64,000 nucleotides of DNA from Clostridium sp. DL-VIII (GCF_000230835.1 NZ_CM001240.1:4552779-4616778), one strand, 5' to 3'. Shown: positions 17,857-27,218, counted from the stretch's first letter. The notes: generated by a model from the sequence alone, not told the origin. A program made the numbers and translations.

Positions 17857-17897
17857 TTATAAGCTTATTCAAGTTATTCACTCAAATAAGCTTATAA
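17857..17897. promoter_or_regulatory. Twin palindromes upstream of leuA-araC
   Basis: TTATAAGCTTATT (17857-17869) and AATAAGCTTATAA (17885-17897) are mirror copies. Each holds the palindrome ATAAGCTTAT, with centres 27-28 bases apart, about 140-180 bases upstream of the fusion gene. As a hairpin it lacks a following U tract, so a pair of protein-binding sites, possibly for the fused AraC domain, is at least as likely as a terminator for the upstream VOC gene. Confidence 0.4.
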
Positions 17898-17981
17898 ATT
17901 AATCTATTCTAAATTTTTTCTTTTTACGATATATATTGCAATAACAAAATAACTTTTTATCTATTAATTTTCTTCAATACT

Positions 17982-18344
17982 TTAAATATTTTCTACAAAC
18001 TGAATTCTTAATCCATTAGGATCTAACACATAAAAAAATCTTGTGTGAGGATTTGGTTGTATTGGTCCACTATGAATAGCTATCCCTTTTTCTTTAACAA
18101 AATTCATCATTTCATCTACTGATTTTACTTCAAATCCAAGAGAAATGTGTTCTCCATAATTTACTTCTTTCAAAGTTTCATTACATATAAGTTCAATTTT
18201 TGTTTCTCCCTCTCCTACAAATGCGATTTCCACTCCAGGGCCTGCATTTAATCTCTTGTTTATATTAAGACCAACAATTTCTTGATAAAACTTCAAGGAT
18301 TCCTCTAAATTTTTAACCATTAATGTACTCCAGCAAAACTTCAT
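17982..18344 (-). CDS. VOC family (glyoxalase-like) protein
   Basis: The 120-residue protein is a single vicinal-oxygen-chelate unit pair. It has a WSTLMVKNLEESLKFYQEIVGL start, IELICNETLK in the middle with Glu, and FFYVLDPNGLRIQFVE at the end. This looks like lactoylglutathione lyase or a fosfomycin-type relative, but clostridia lack glutathione, so the substrate is open. Length is typical for one VOC protein. It is monocistronic. Confidence 0.82.
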   Translation of the reverse strand: MKFCWSTLMVKNLEESLKFYQEIVGLNINKRLNAGPGVEIAFVGEGETKIELICNETLKEVNYGEHISLGFEVKSVDEMMNFVKEKGIAIHSGPIQPNPHTRFFYVLDPNGLRIQFVENI

Positions 18345-18433
18345 AATCTATATCTCTCCTTATTATATGATTTTAATTATTTTACCCTTTTATTATATCC
18401 AACTTTTTATACTGTTAAAAGGATATAAAAAAA

Positions 18434-18573
18434 CAAAGATACTAAATTAGTATTATGTTTGCTATAAAAAAGCAATGCATGTTAATCTTAATTTATAACA
18501 TGTATTGCTTTAATTTTGTATCTTTGAAATTTATAAAAGAAGCATTTCCACATTAGAAACACTTCTTTTGTAT
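18434..18573 (-). terminator. Tandem hairpins, probable double terminator
   Basis: An outer CAAAGATAC/GTATCTTTG pair (18434-18526) encloses a 13-bp hairpin GCAATGCATGTTA/TAACATGTATTGC (18472-18508), followed on the minus strand by TTTTTT. Next to it AAAAGAAG-x-x-TTTC pairs with GAAA-x-x-CTTCTTTT (about 18535-18573). Both would stop minus-strand transcription coming from the 3D-domain gene or from the gap upstream. Confidence 0.6.
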
Positions 18574-18574
18574 A

Positions 18575-18951
18575 GTAGTCAAGCATAATTATTTCTTTAA
18601 GTAAACTTCTCTAAGTTTATTTAAATAGAAAGTTATTAATCTAAACATTGTCAAAATTATAATTAATTATTACTACATTAAATTTATAGTAATAATTTTA
18701 TTGATGGTTACGCTTTTTGTTTGACAATTTATGCTGTTTAATTTTGAACATTCCTAACGGTTTTCTGCTTTTAACATAACTTTCCGTATATTACGAGTGT
18801 TTTACTTTTTTTCATACATTCAATTGTAACTACAAGCTGCAACTATAACTGAAAACTATTATATAAGCTTCTTATCATTATTTAATTTGCTTCTAAATAT
18901 TTATTATCTAAAATTCTTTGAACCAAACTGCTTTTACATCCATTGTATTTA
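18575..18951. other. Non-coding gap with repeated AT-rich box
   Basis: No gene is visible. A 24-25-base stretch at about 18646-18670, ATTGTCAAAATTATAATTA followed by ATTATT, nearly repeats one at 17734-17758 just before the leuA-araC fusion. The tandem terminators to its left make a short minus-strand RNA from this gap conceivable. Confidence 0.35.
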
Positions 18952-19374
18952 TTATGAGCTTGAAGAATCCCCTAACACTGTTACTTTAACATCTCTATTC
19001 CCCCAATTATCGCACTCACTAGAGCTGTCAAAATATACATCAATTTCATTTCCTTTTATTGCACTTCCAGTATCTGACGCTATTGCATATCCATAGCCTT
19101 CAATATAAAAAATTGTTCCAAGTGGGAACACATTTGGGTCAACTGAAACTGTACTTAAACCATTTGGGTTTCTTTCTACTACTCTTCCACTTGCAGTTTT
19201 ACTTCCAGCTGCTGATGTATACGCTGTTGCTGAACAAACCAGTTCTTTATTTGGTGTCATTGCTTTAGCTGCGTTACTTGAAAAAGTAATCTCTGCACCT
19301 AAATAAATGCTTAACGCCATTACAAAAACCACTGATTTTTTCATAACGTTTGTCCATTTATAATTTTTCGACAT
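18952..19374 (-). CDS. Secreted 3D-domain protein
   Basis: The 140-residue protein has a cleavable-looking signal peptide (KKSVVFVMALSIYLGAEITF followed by SSNAAKA) and a 3D domain: SATAYTSAAGSKTASGR, VDPNVFPLGTIFYIEGYG, IASDTGSAIKGNEIDVYF and WGNRDVKVTVL. The conserved Asp residues for which the domain is named are present. 3D domains are double-psi-beta-barrel lytic-transglycosylase-like folds acting on peptidoglycan, often with a resuscitation or spore role. ATG 19374 is chosen because AAGGAGAG is five bases upstream. Confidence 0.88.
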   Translation of the reverse strand: MSKNYKWTNVMKKSVVFVMALSIYLGAEITFSSNAAKAMTPNKELVCSATAYTSAAGSKTASGRVVERNPNGLSTVSVDPNVFPLGTIFYIEGYGYAIASDTGSAIKGNEIDVYFDSSSECDNWGNRDVKVTVLGDSSSS

Positions 19375-19619
19375 TGAATCTCTCCTTTTCAATTCGCAAA
19401 CCATCTTTTATATTATAACACAATTTTTAATGTAAGCGTATCCAAATTATGTATTTTTATTTATTTTTTTTATTTATTGATATTTTCACAAATTTTTCTT
19501 CAACATACACCTTACTAAGAGCCACAACTCCAGAATATAACTCCTTTTTTAAATATTAATAAATTGATATAATATAACTAACACTTTGCGCTGATAGAAG
19601 ATATTCCATAAAATCATAA

Positions 19620-19835
19620 GTTACATGGAGACAAAATTATGAAGTTAAAGCTGCTATAAAAATGGAAAAAGAGCATAATAAAGCTTCCCTAATACCTATT
19701 GATCTCAGTGGAAGCTTAAAAGAAATTGAAACTCGTATTATAAATCATGTAATGTCAGAAGAAAGAATGAATCAAGTAAAGGTTGAAAAAAGATTAAAAA
19801 TCGGCCATGGCACCTTATGGCGAAAATTGAAATAA
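19620..19835 (+). pseudogene. C-terminal remnant of a sigma-54-dependent Fis-type regulator
   Basis: An open frame without start codon encodes SLKEIETRIINHVMSEERMN and ends GHGTLWRKLK before TAA at 19833. The pattern of a helix, the N-Q-x-K-x-x-x-x-L turn and TLWRKLK is the Fis-type helix-turn-helix ending PrpR-like sigma-54 activators. The AAA+ and sensor domains are missing and the frame is closed upstream by a TAA at 19617, so this is the tail of a lost regulator. Confidence 0.7.
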
Positions 19836-19852
19836 TTTTACAATAACCAAAT

Positions 19853-20638
19853 TTATAAAATATACTTTTCTATTCCTAAAGCCACTCCATCATTTTGCAC
19901 TGTATCTGTGATTTTTTTTGCAAAACTTTTAATGCTGTCATCTGCATTTCCCATTGCAATTCCGCAGCCTACTGTCGACAGCATCTCTATATCATTCTTT
20001 CCATCACCAAAAGCATAGCTGTTTTCTATTGGAATATTTAAATAGTCCAGTACTTTTAGTATTCCAGAAGCTTTTGTATTAAGTCTTGAATATAATTCAA
20101 ATGCTCCTTCATTTATATTATAAATAGAATCATAATCTTCATTCTCTAGAGATAAGCAGTATTCCATCCCTTCTTTATCATCACATAGCATCTCTATCTT
20201 ATAAGTATCTATTTCATTAAATTTATAATTCCCTTGTAAATATTTTTTTGATATATCAAAAGACTCATAATATGAGTGAAGTTTCTCATATTCATCTTTA
20301 ATATATGAGTATTTTTCTCCTTGCAATATATATTGAATATTACGCTGTTCAAAATTATTTATTAATTCTTTTATGAAATTTTTATTAATGCATTCTTTAT
20401 GTATGCATTTTTCTCTTAGCTTTACATACGAACCATTAGTAAGCACAAAACCATCAAATCCAAAATTAAGTAATACATCATTTAAAAAAGCATATGGTCT
20501 GCCTGTTGCAATAAAAACATAATCTCCATTTTCCTGCAATTCTCGTATAGCCTTCTTTACTCTTGGAGTAATATCTGTTATTCCATTCATACAATCCATT
20601 AAAGTTCCGTCTATATCAAAAAACACCGCTTTTTTCAT
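19853..20638 (-). CDS. Cof-type HAD-IIB family hydrolase
   Basis: This 261-residue protein has HAD motif I FFDIDGTLMD, motif II IATGRP, and motif IV GDGKNDIEML with the C2B cap between (residues about 85-190), as in Cof/YidA sugar phosphatases. It is divergent from a DeoR regulator, and DeoR regulators usually control sugar-phosphate metabolism, so the substrate is likely a sugar phosphate. ATG 20638 is chosen because AAGGGGATG is five bases upstream; longer in-frame starts lack a site. Confidence 0.88.
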   Translation of the reverse strand: MKKAVFFDIDGTLMDCMNGITDITPRVKKAIRELQENGDYVFIATGRPYAFLNDVLLNFGFDGFVLTNGSYVKLREKCIHKECINKNFIKELINNFEQRNIQYILQGEKYSYIKDEYEKLHSYYESFDISKKYLQGNYKFNEIDTYKIEMLCDDKEGMEYCLSLENEDYDSIYNINEGAFELYSRLNTKASGILKVLDYLNIPIENSYAFGDGKNDIEMLSTVGCGIAMGNADDSIKSFAKKITDTVQNDGVALGIEKYIL

Positions 20639-20660
20639 AGATTCATCCCCTTTATAATAA

Positions 20661-20785
20661 TTTATTCTCGTTTTATACAATTCATTACTGTTTAATACCA
20701 TTTTATTTTATTTATTCGCACATGTCAATTAATTTAATTGCATTCTATTACTATGATTGCTAAAATAAAAATAAATGAGAATAAA
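20661..20785. promoter_or_regulatory. Paired operator half-sites between HAD and deoR-like gene
   Basis: TTTATTCTCGTTT (20661-20673) and its near mirror AAATGAGAATAAA (20773-20785) differ at one of 13 positions. Each lies about 13-25 bases upstream of one of the divergent genes. This is a sensible target for the DeoR protein, allowing looping and joint repression of both. Confidence 0.45.
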
Positions 20786-20797
20786 TAGGAGGTCATT

Positions 20798-21562
20798 ATG
20801 TTTATCGAAGAAAGACACAAACATATTTTAGATATATTAGATCGAGACGGAAAAGTTTTAGTTAAAGATTTAAGCTCACAATTTGATGTGAGTGAAAGTA
20901 TGATTAGAAAAGATCTTCAAGTCTTAGAAAAAAATAATCTGCTTCAACGTACTTATGGTGGTGCTATTAATCTAAAGCGTACTCTAGTCAGCGGTGAAAG
21001 TCTCTTTAAAAGAGTTGAAAAAGACACTTATTTAAAGGAAATCATCGCAAAAAAGGCATATGAAGAGATAGTTGAAGGAGATACGGTTTTCTTAGATGCT
21101 TCAAGTATTTCTCATTTTCTCACAAAACTGCTTGTAGGAAATAATAAAAACATTACTTTGATAACAAATATGGTTGAAATAGCATCAATGATTCCCTTAG
21201 ATTCAAAGGTACATGTCATTTTTATAGGTGGTGATTATAATGCATTCGTAGGTGGAAATATCGGTTCCCTCTCAATTGAACAAATTAAACTTTATCGCTG
21301 TAATAAAGCATTCATTGGCTGTAGCGGCATAGACCTTAAAGATGGAAGTATAAGCACTGGTGAATCTGAAGATGCAGGTACTAAAAAAGCAATTATGAAT
21401 ATCTCTAAAGAGTCATATTTAATGGCACCAAATGAACGATTTAACTTGGATGGAATCTTTAACTTTTCAAACATAGAAGATTTTAACTGCATTATTACAG
21501 AAGCTATGCCAAACGATACTATAATGACTTTACTTGAGCAATATAATATAATCTTAAAATAG
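20798..21562 (+). CDS. DeoR family transcriptional regulator
   Basis: The 254-residue protein has the DeoR helix-turn-helix at the N-terminus (ILDRDGKVLVKDLSSQFDVS, then RKDLQVLEKNNLLQRTYGGA). The DeoRC sugar-phosphate sensor domain follows (FLDASSISHFLTKLL, TLITNMVEIASMI, FIGGDYN). GGAGG precedes ATG 20798. Divergence from a Cof-type phosphatase suggests both respond to the same phosphosugar. Confidence 0.92.
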   Translation: MFIEERHKHILDILDRDGKVLVKDLSSQFDVSESMIRKDLQVLEKNNLLQRTYGGAINLKRTLVSGESLFKRVEKDTYLKEIIAKKAYEEIVEGDTVFLDASSISHFLTKLLVGNNKNITLITNMVEIASMIPLDSKVHVIFIGGDYNAFVGGNIGSLSIEQIKLYRCNKAFIGCSGIDLKDGSISTGESEDAGTKKAIMNISKESYLMAPNERFNLDGIFNFSNIEDFNCIITEAMPNDTIMTLLEQYNIILK

Positions 21563-21658
21563 TTTCAAAATGAAATGACTTTTAAAATTGATTCATTGAG
21601 ATGTCATGACACCTTTAGTATAATATGCTAATGAAAGAATACTAAGGATGTGAAATTT

Positions 21659-22438
21659 ATGATTAAAGATATGACAAAAGGTAATATTCCAAAGCACCTA
21701 ATAAGCTTTTCTGTACCACTAATCCTAGGAAACCTTCTTCAGCTTACTTATAATGCAGTAGATTCTATTATCGTTGGAAGATTTTCAGGAACAGATGCCT
21801 TAGCTGCAGTTGGAACAGCTGATCCGGTAATGAATATTATGATTTTAGGAATAACAGGTATTTGTATCGGTGCATCAGTCCTAATGAGCGAATTTTTTGG
21901 TGCTGGCAGATATGAAGATTTAAAAAAAGAAATATCAACCACATTAATATTCGGATGTTTTTTTTCATTATTAGTTGTAATATTGGGCTTAATTTTTTCA
22001 AGAGAACTATTAAGTCTTCTCCAAGTGCCAAATGAAATTCTTGATTCTGCAACACTTTACTTAAGAATTATTTTTCTTGCAATGCCTTTTACATACTTGT
22101 ATAATGCTGTATCAGCAGCTATGAGAAGCGTTGGCGATTCAAAAACACCTATAAGATTTTTAGCAATTGCTTCTATTCTAAATGGATGCCTTGACTTTGT
22201 TTTTATAGGTGGTTTTAATATGGGTGTACTTGGAGCAGGGCTAGCTACAGATATTGCTGAAGCCTGTTCCGCAATTTTCTGCATAATTTATATCTATAGG
22301 AAAGTTCCACTATTAAGATTGACTAAAAACGATATAAGATTAGATATGCACTTTTTAAAACAGACTCTGGCTCATGGTTCTGTAACAGCCTTGAAGCACT
22401 GCAGCCTGCAGTATTCCAAGGCTTTTATTATGTTATGA
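21659..22438 (+). pseudogene. MATE family efflux transporter, C-terminally truncated
   Basis: The frame encodes 259 residues of a MATE (multidrug and toxin extrusion) protein, which normally has about 450 residues and twelve helices. The first six helices are intact (SVPLILGNLLQLTYNAVDSI, GTADPVMNIMILGITG, YLRIIFLAMPFTYLYNA). After FLKQTLAHGSVTAL the sequence loses similarity and stops. Two bases later the stop codon of the convergent ABC gene begins. A deletion between the two genes is the simplest explanation. A half transporter is unlikely to work. The start is ATG 21659; GTG 21650 is an alternative. Confidence 0.8.
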
Positions 22439-22440
22439 TA

Positions 22441-24294
22441 TTAAATTTGAGTATTTAATTTTCCCATTTGACTCATGACCATCTCATAATATTGTCCTTT
22501 TTTATCCATAAGACTTTTATGATTTCCGCTTTCCAATATTTTTCCACTTCCAATTACCATAATATCATCGGCGTCTCTAATAGTAGATAGACGATGAGCT
22601 ATTAAAAAGCTTGTTCGGTTCTTCATTAACTTTACCAGTGCGTGCTGAATATCTTTCTCAGTTTTTGTATCAACACTGCTGGTAGCTTCATCCAAAATTA
22701 AAATAGGACTATCACATAAAACCGCTCTGGCAATTGATATGAGTTGACGTTGTCCTTGACTTAGATTATCTGTAGCTCCAGAAACCATTGTTTGATACCC
22801 TTTTGGTAATTTGTCGATAAAATCATGTGCATGAGCTATCTTAGCAGCTTTTATTACCTGTTCATCAGTTGCATCCTTTTGAGAATAACGGATATTATCC
22901 ATGATTGTGCCAGTAAAAAGACAAGTATCTTGCAATACTACTGAAAAACATTTTCTAAGGCTGCTTCTCTTTAATTTAGTAATTGGTTCATTATCAATTA
23001 AGATATTCCCACTATCCGCATCATAAAAACGTGTTAATAGATTTACAATAGTAGTTTTTCCAGCACCAGTCTCCCCTACTAAAGCCACTGTTTCTCCTGC
23101 CTTTACCCTAAAACTTATATCCTTTAATATAGGAGTTGACTTATTATATGAAAAGCAAACATCTTCAAAAACAACCTCTCCATTTGGTGTTTCAATGTCA
23201 ATGGCATTTTCAATATCTGCACTTTCTTCTTCACTGTCTAAGATTTCAAAAACACGTTCTGCTCCAGCAAGTGCAGACTGAATTGTATTAAACATGCCTG
23301 CAACAGAATTAAGAGGCTGTGAGAATTGTTTTGAATAACTCATAAAACTAACTACGGTACCAACTGAAAGACCATATCCAACTGATAATACTCCACCTAC
23401 AATTGCCACAACTGCAAAAATAAAATTATTGATAACATTCATAAGAGGCATCATATATCCAGACCATATTTGAGCCTTAGTACTGCTTACATAAAGTTTT
23501 TCGTTAATATCTGAAAACTGCTTTAAAATGTCCTGCTGCTTATCAAAAGCCTTTACCATTTTTAATCCAAGTATGTTTTCCTCAATTACTCCATTAAGAG
23601 ATCCAAGACTTCTCTGCTGATCTAAAAAGTAAGCACGGCTATGAGAAGCAATCATTTTTGTAAGCATTGTCACAAGAGGAATACATAATAATACCACAAT
23701 TGTAAGGGGCACATTTAATGCTATCATAACTGCAAAAGAACCTATTAATGTTAAAATGCTCGATATTAGCTGGGTTGTTGTCTGCGCTATAGTAGAACTA
23801 ATATTGTCCACATCATTTGTAATTCTACTCATAGTATCACCATGTGAACGAGTATCGTAAAATTTAAGCGGAAGCTTCTGCATCTTTTGAAAAAATTCAG
23901 TACGTATTACAAGTACAAGCTTTTGTGATACCTTAAGCATAATAACTCCATTAACGCATGATATAATCCAATTTATAATATGTAATGTAATAATTATTAG
24001 TAAAAGCCCTGTGAGCATTTTTGCGTCTATTGTCTTAGTTTCAAATTTAAAAGTATTAAAAGTTTTTCCTATAAAATAAGGAATAGCCACAGAAATTACT
24101 GACGAAAAAATTGTAAGCACCATAGCTGCAAAGATTGTTTTTGCAAAGCGCATATAGAGTTTTACGATACGCAATAATGTTCCTTTAGTATTTTTAGGTT
24201 TTGCAGTTGGTGCAAACCTATTGCCCCCTCTTCCAACTGGTCTGCTTCCAATAGCAGGTATTTTAGGCTGAGCTTTAGAAAAATGTTCCCCCAT
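22441..24294 (-). CDS. ABC exporter, consensus-site half of a heterodimer
   Basis: The 617-residue protein has an N-terminal six-helix membrane domain (about residues 50-340) and a nucleotide-binding domain. The latter has Walker A GETGAGKTT, signature LSQGQRQL, Walker B ILILDEATSSVD and switch His in IAHRLST. The catalytic Glu and His are kept, so this half carries the consensus site together with its partner's signature. It follows its partner by six bases and works with it as a drug or lipid exporter of the TM287/288-LmrCD type. The N-terminal 45 residues are a basic, Pro-rich cytoplasmic extension. Confidence 0.9.
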   Translation of the reverse strand: MGEHFSKAQPKIPAIGSRPVGRGGNRFAPTAKPKNTKGTLLRIVKLYMRFAKTIFAAMVLTIFSSVISVAIPYFIGKTFNTFKFETKTIDAKMLTGLLLIIITLHIINWIISCVNGVIMLKVSQKLVLVIRTEFFQKMQKLPLKFYDTRSHGDTMSRITNDVDNISSTIAQTTTQLISSILTLIGSFAVMIALNVPLTIVVLLCIPLVTMLTKMIASHSRAYFLDQQRSLGSLNGVIEENILGLKMVKAFDKQQDILKQFSDINEKLYVSSTKAQIWSGYMMPLMNVINNFIFAVVAIVGGVLSVGYGLSVGTVVSFMSYSKQFSQPLNSVAGMFNTIQSALAGAERVFEILDSEEESADIENAIDIETPNGEVVFEDVCFSYNKSTPILKDISFRVKAGETVALVGETGAGKTTIVNLLTRFYDADSGNILIDNEPITKLKRSSLRKCFSVVLQDTCLFTGTIMDNIRYSQKDATDEQVIKAAKIAHAHDFIDKLPKGYQTMVSGATDNLSQGQRQLISIARAVLCDSPILILDEATSSVDTKTEKDIQHALVKLMKNRTSFLIAHRLSTIRDADDIMVIGSGKILESGNHKSLMDKKGQYYEMVMSQMGKLNTQI

Positions 24295-24300
24295 ATTTTT

Positions 24301-26022
24301 TTATGCCTCCTTGCTGCTTTCTATTTGCGTTTTATAGATATCTTGATATATTTCGCAGCTTTTCATAAGCTCATCATGAGTACCATATCCAACTTTAACT
24401 CCATTATCCATTACTAAAATCTTATCAGCAAACATAGCTGTTCCACATCTTTGAGTAATTGTAATTATTGTTTGATTTCTTTTTTTAGAGTTTAAATTTT
24501 CACGAACCTTTGCTTCAGTCACTGCGTCAAGTGCACTTGTTGCATCGTCTAAAATAAGTATAGAAGAATTACTCTTAAGCATTCCGCGTGCTATCGAAAT
24601 ACGCTGTTTTTGCCCTCCCGATACATTTACTCCCGCACTTCCTAAGAGACTTTCATATCCATCCTGCATTTTCTTTATAAAATCAGCTTGTGCATTACTT
24701 GCTGCCTCGTCAATCATTTCATCTGTGGCCTTTTTATTTCCCCACCTGATATTTTCAGCAACAGATCCTGAGAAAAGCATTGGTTTTTGAGGCACAATTG
24801 CAGTATTATTTCTAACTGAATTAATACTTAATTCTTTAATATTAGAACCATTAACCAAAATTTCTCCACTGTTCACATCATAGAATCTTAAAAGCAGCCA
24901 AGCAATTGTTGACTTACCGCTTCCTGTAGGACCAATGATTGCTAAACTTTGTCCATTATCAATAGAAAAAGATAAATCTTTTAATGCAGGTACACCACTA
25001 CCGTTAGGGTATGCAAATGTAACATTCCTAAACTCAATATCACCATTTAACTCTTTAGTTTCATCATTATGAATGAAATCTTCATCAGAATCTAATACCT
25101 CTTTAACACGTGCAGTCGACGCCTTTGTTCTTACGAAAGTATTAAATATATTGGTTATCATTATTAAAGATGTTAGAATTTGAGCCATATAAATTGTAAA
25201 TGCTGAAATATCTCCAGGGCTTGCGAGATTTAAGGAGAACATCTTACTTCCAATGAAAATTACGATCACTGTACCAATTCCAACAGCAAGTGTCATAAGA
25301 GGCGATACAAGAGTGATAATCATCTGTGAAGATACTCCCTTCTCCATTAAATTAGAGTTTGCATTTTCAAACTTATTAGTTTCTTTATCATAAGTTCCAA
25401 AAGCCTTTACTAAACGCACTCCAATAAGATATTCCTGAACAACAGAATTTACCTTATCCATAGCTTTTTGCAATTCATAAAAACGTGGATAACTTAATTT
25501 CATACTGACCATAATTAAAATCGCAACTATTGCAACAACACCGTAAATAATTATACTCAATCTAAAGTTGAGCAATGTAGCAAGTACAATACTGCCTATA
25601 CATGTAATCGGTGCTTTTAAGAAAATCCTCATAATTCCATTAACAAAGAGAACAACCTGAGATGTATCATTTGTCATCCTCGTAATAAGTGAACCACTTT
25701 CTATTTTATCTGCGCTTACTTCTGAGAAATGCATGATTTTCTCAAACAAATCATAACGTAAATCGGCTCCCATACGCTGTGATACTTTGCTTGCTAAAAT
25801 ATTTCTTGTGACGGCAAAGCATGCTCCAATACCTGTAACCACAAGCATAAGCATTCCCCAGTAATACACTTTGGAAAGTGATCCTTGTTCGATTCCTGTA
25901 TTAATTATATTTGACATAAGCGTAGGACTTAGCAAATCACAAACTGCTTCAGATGTAACACAAAAAACAGCTATTAAAAACGGGAATTTATATTTTTCAA
26001 AGTACTTACTATATAATTTCAT
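24301..26022 (-). CDS. ABC exporter, degenerate-site half of a heterodimer
   Basis: The 573-residue protein has the same architecture as its neighbour. Walker A is GPTGSGKST and the signature VSGGQKQR, but Walker B reads ILILDDATSALD, with Asp in place of the catalytic Glu. The switch position reads ITQRCGT, with Gln in place of His. These two changes mark the degenerate half typical of heterodimeric type IV exporters. ATG 26022 is preferred, with AAAGG upstream; a longer in-frame start has no ribosome site. No MarR- or TetR-type regulator is adjacent. Confidence 0.9.
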   Translation of the reverse strand: MKLYSKYFEKYKFPFLIAVFCVTSEAVCDLLSPTLMSNIINTGIEQGSLSKVYYWGMLMLVVTGIGACFAVTRNILASKVSQRMGADLRYDLFEKIMHFSEVSADKIESGSLITRMTNDTSQVVLFVNGIMRIFLKAPITCIGSIVLATLLNFRLSIIIYGVVAIVAILIMVSMKLSYPRFYELQKAMDKVNSVVQEYLIGVRLVKAFGTYDKETNKFENANSNLMEKGVSSQMIITLVSPLMTLAVGIGTVIVIFIGSKMFSLNLASPGDISAFTIYMAQILTSLIMITNIFNTFVRTKASTARVKEVLDSDEDFIHNDETKELNGDIEFRNVTFAYPNGSGVPALKDLSFSIDNGQSLAIIGPTGSGKSTIAWLLLRFYDVNSGEILVNGSNIKELSINSVRNNTAIVPQKPMLFSGSVAENIRWGNKKATDEMIDEAASNAQADFIKKMQDGYESLLGSAGVNVSGGQKQRISIARGMLKSNSSILILDDATSALDAVTEAKVRENLNSKKRNQTIITITQRCGTAMFADKILVMDNGVKVGYGTHDELMKSCEIYQDIYKTQIESSKEA

Positions 26023-26237
26023 AATTTGTTGTCCTTTCTTTCCTTCATAGCCTAATTTCATATAGTATTATAATCTTTTCCATTATGAAAAGCTATAAAA
26101 TATAGTTTCCATGTATTTACAGACAATAATTAATAGCTTATTTAATTTTTATTACACCTTGAATAGTTCTAGTAAAATTACGAATTAGACAGAATTATAT
26201 TTTTATAAATTTTTTGTTATATTTCTTAAAAAATAAA

Positions 26238-26281
26238 AAACTGCTACAGAATGCTTTCAAAAAATCATTCTGTAGCAGTTT
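26238..26281. terminator. Bidirectional hairpin terminator
   Basis: AAACTGCTACAGAATG and CATTCTGTAGCAGTTT form a perfect 16-bp stem with A and T tracts on either side, directly after the CAP-domain gene on the minus strand. Confidence 0.85.
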
Positions 26282-26323
26282 AAATAGAATTCTCTTGCTA
26301 GTATATTAAATATTATTCACTCA

Positions 26324-26950
26324 CTAATTTGAGAATTCTTGTGTCCCCATATACTTACCATTTCCATAGATTACTCCTATACCAACTTTTGTGTATGAAG
26401 GATTCATCATGTTTTCTCTATGACCCTCAGAGTTCCACCATTGATCAAATAATTGAGCTGCATCACTGGTATTATATGCAATATTTTCTCCACTAGTTGT
26501 GTATTTATATCCTATAGTTTGTAACCAGTTTGTCCATTTAGTTCCATCTGGATTTGTGTGGTCAAAAAAGTTATTTTGTATCATATCATTACTTTTGTAT
26601 CTTGCTACCTGTACTAAAGTGTTATCTATAGTTAAAGGTTTAATCCCTGCTTCACTTCTTTTTTGATTCATTAATTCAAGAATCTTTTGTTCAGCAGCAG
26701 CTTGTACATTTATTGAATAATTTGCTGGTAGCTTAGGTAACCCCTGTACATCTGCTGAATCTGTACTTGTAGAAGTATTATTTGTGCCTTGAGCTTGTCC
26801 ATTATTTGAATTCAAAAGATTATTTGCAATTGTATTATAATTAGTATTTGAATCAATTGTTGCTGCAGATACTCCTAATGATGAGAAACTACTCACTGTG
26901 GTACCTGCAATAACTGCGGTTACTATTTTTCTTAATATATTTTTCTTCAT
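26324..26950 (-). CDS. Secreted CAP-domain protein (YkwD-like)
   Basis: The 208-residue protein has a signal peptide (KIVTAVIAGTTVSSFSSLGV, SAA cleavage region) and a Ser/Thr/Asn-rich linker to about residue 75. A CAP/SCP domain follows: MNQKRSEAGIKPLTIDNTL, SNDMIQNNFFDHTNPDG, GENIAYN and WWNSEGHRENMMNPSYTKVG. The two histidines and glutamates of the CAP cavity are present. Bacterial CAP proteins of this YkwD type are extracellular and of unsettled function, often seen in spore coats or biofilms. AGAAGGAG precedes ATG 26950. Confidence 0.9.
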   Translation of the reverse strand: MKKNILRKIVTAVIAGTTVSSFSSLGVSAATIDSNTNYNTIANNLLNSNNGQAQGTNNTSTSTDSADVQGLPKLPANYSINVQAAAEQKILELMNQKRSEAGIKPLTIDNTLVQVARYKSNDMIQNNFFDHTNPDGTKWTNWLQTIGYKYTTSGENIAYNTSDAAQLFDQWWNSEGHRENMMNPSYTKVGIGVIYGNGKYMGTQEFSN

Positions 26951-27218
26951 TAGTTTTTCTCCTTCTATATGTTTTATTTGCCTTCTTGATTACTCATTAG
27001 ATATTATTTAAATGTTTTCTGTTTTCAAGAGAGGTCATGTCTCTATACTAACATCTTTTCGACATTATTCAACATGAAATTTCGTTTCTAACTTTATTTA
27101 ATCGATATTAGCTTAGAATCTCTTGAGTATGTTCTTTTATGTTCCTTTATGCTTAATGATGTTGTTAGGTCTCATAAACTACAACGGCTAAACCCCTTAA
27201 TTTTTTATTATAAAATAT

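Noticed and set aside
17727..17980. T-box or leucine attenuator before leuA-araC
   Set aside because: No AGGGTGG core, no leucine-rich leader peptide and no terminator with a U tract were found.
26951..27218. Possible riboswitch upstream of the CAP-domain gene
   Set aside because: The stretch has a small AGAGACATG/CATGTCTCT-like hairpin but none of the conserved bases of c-di-GMP or other riboswitch classes I could recognise.
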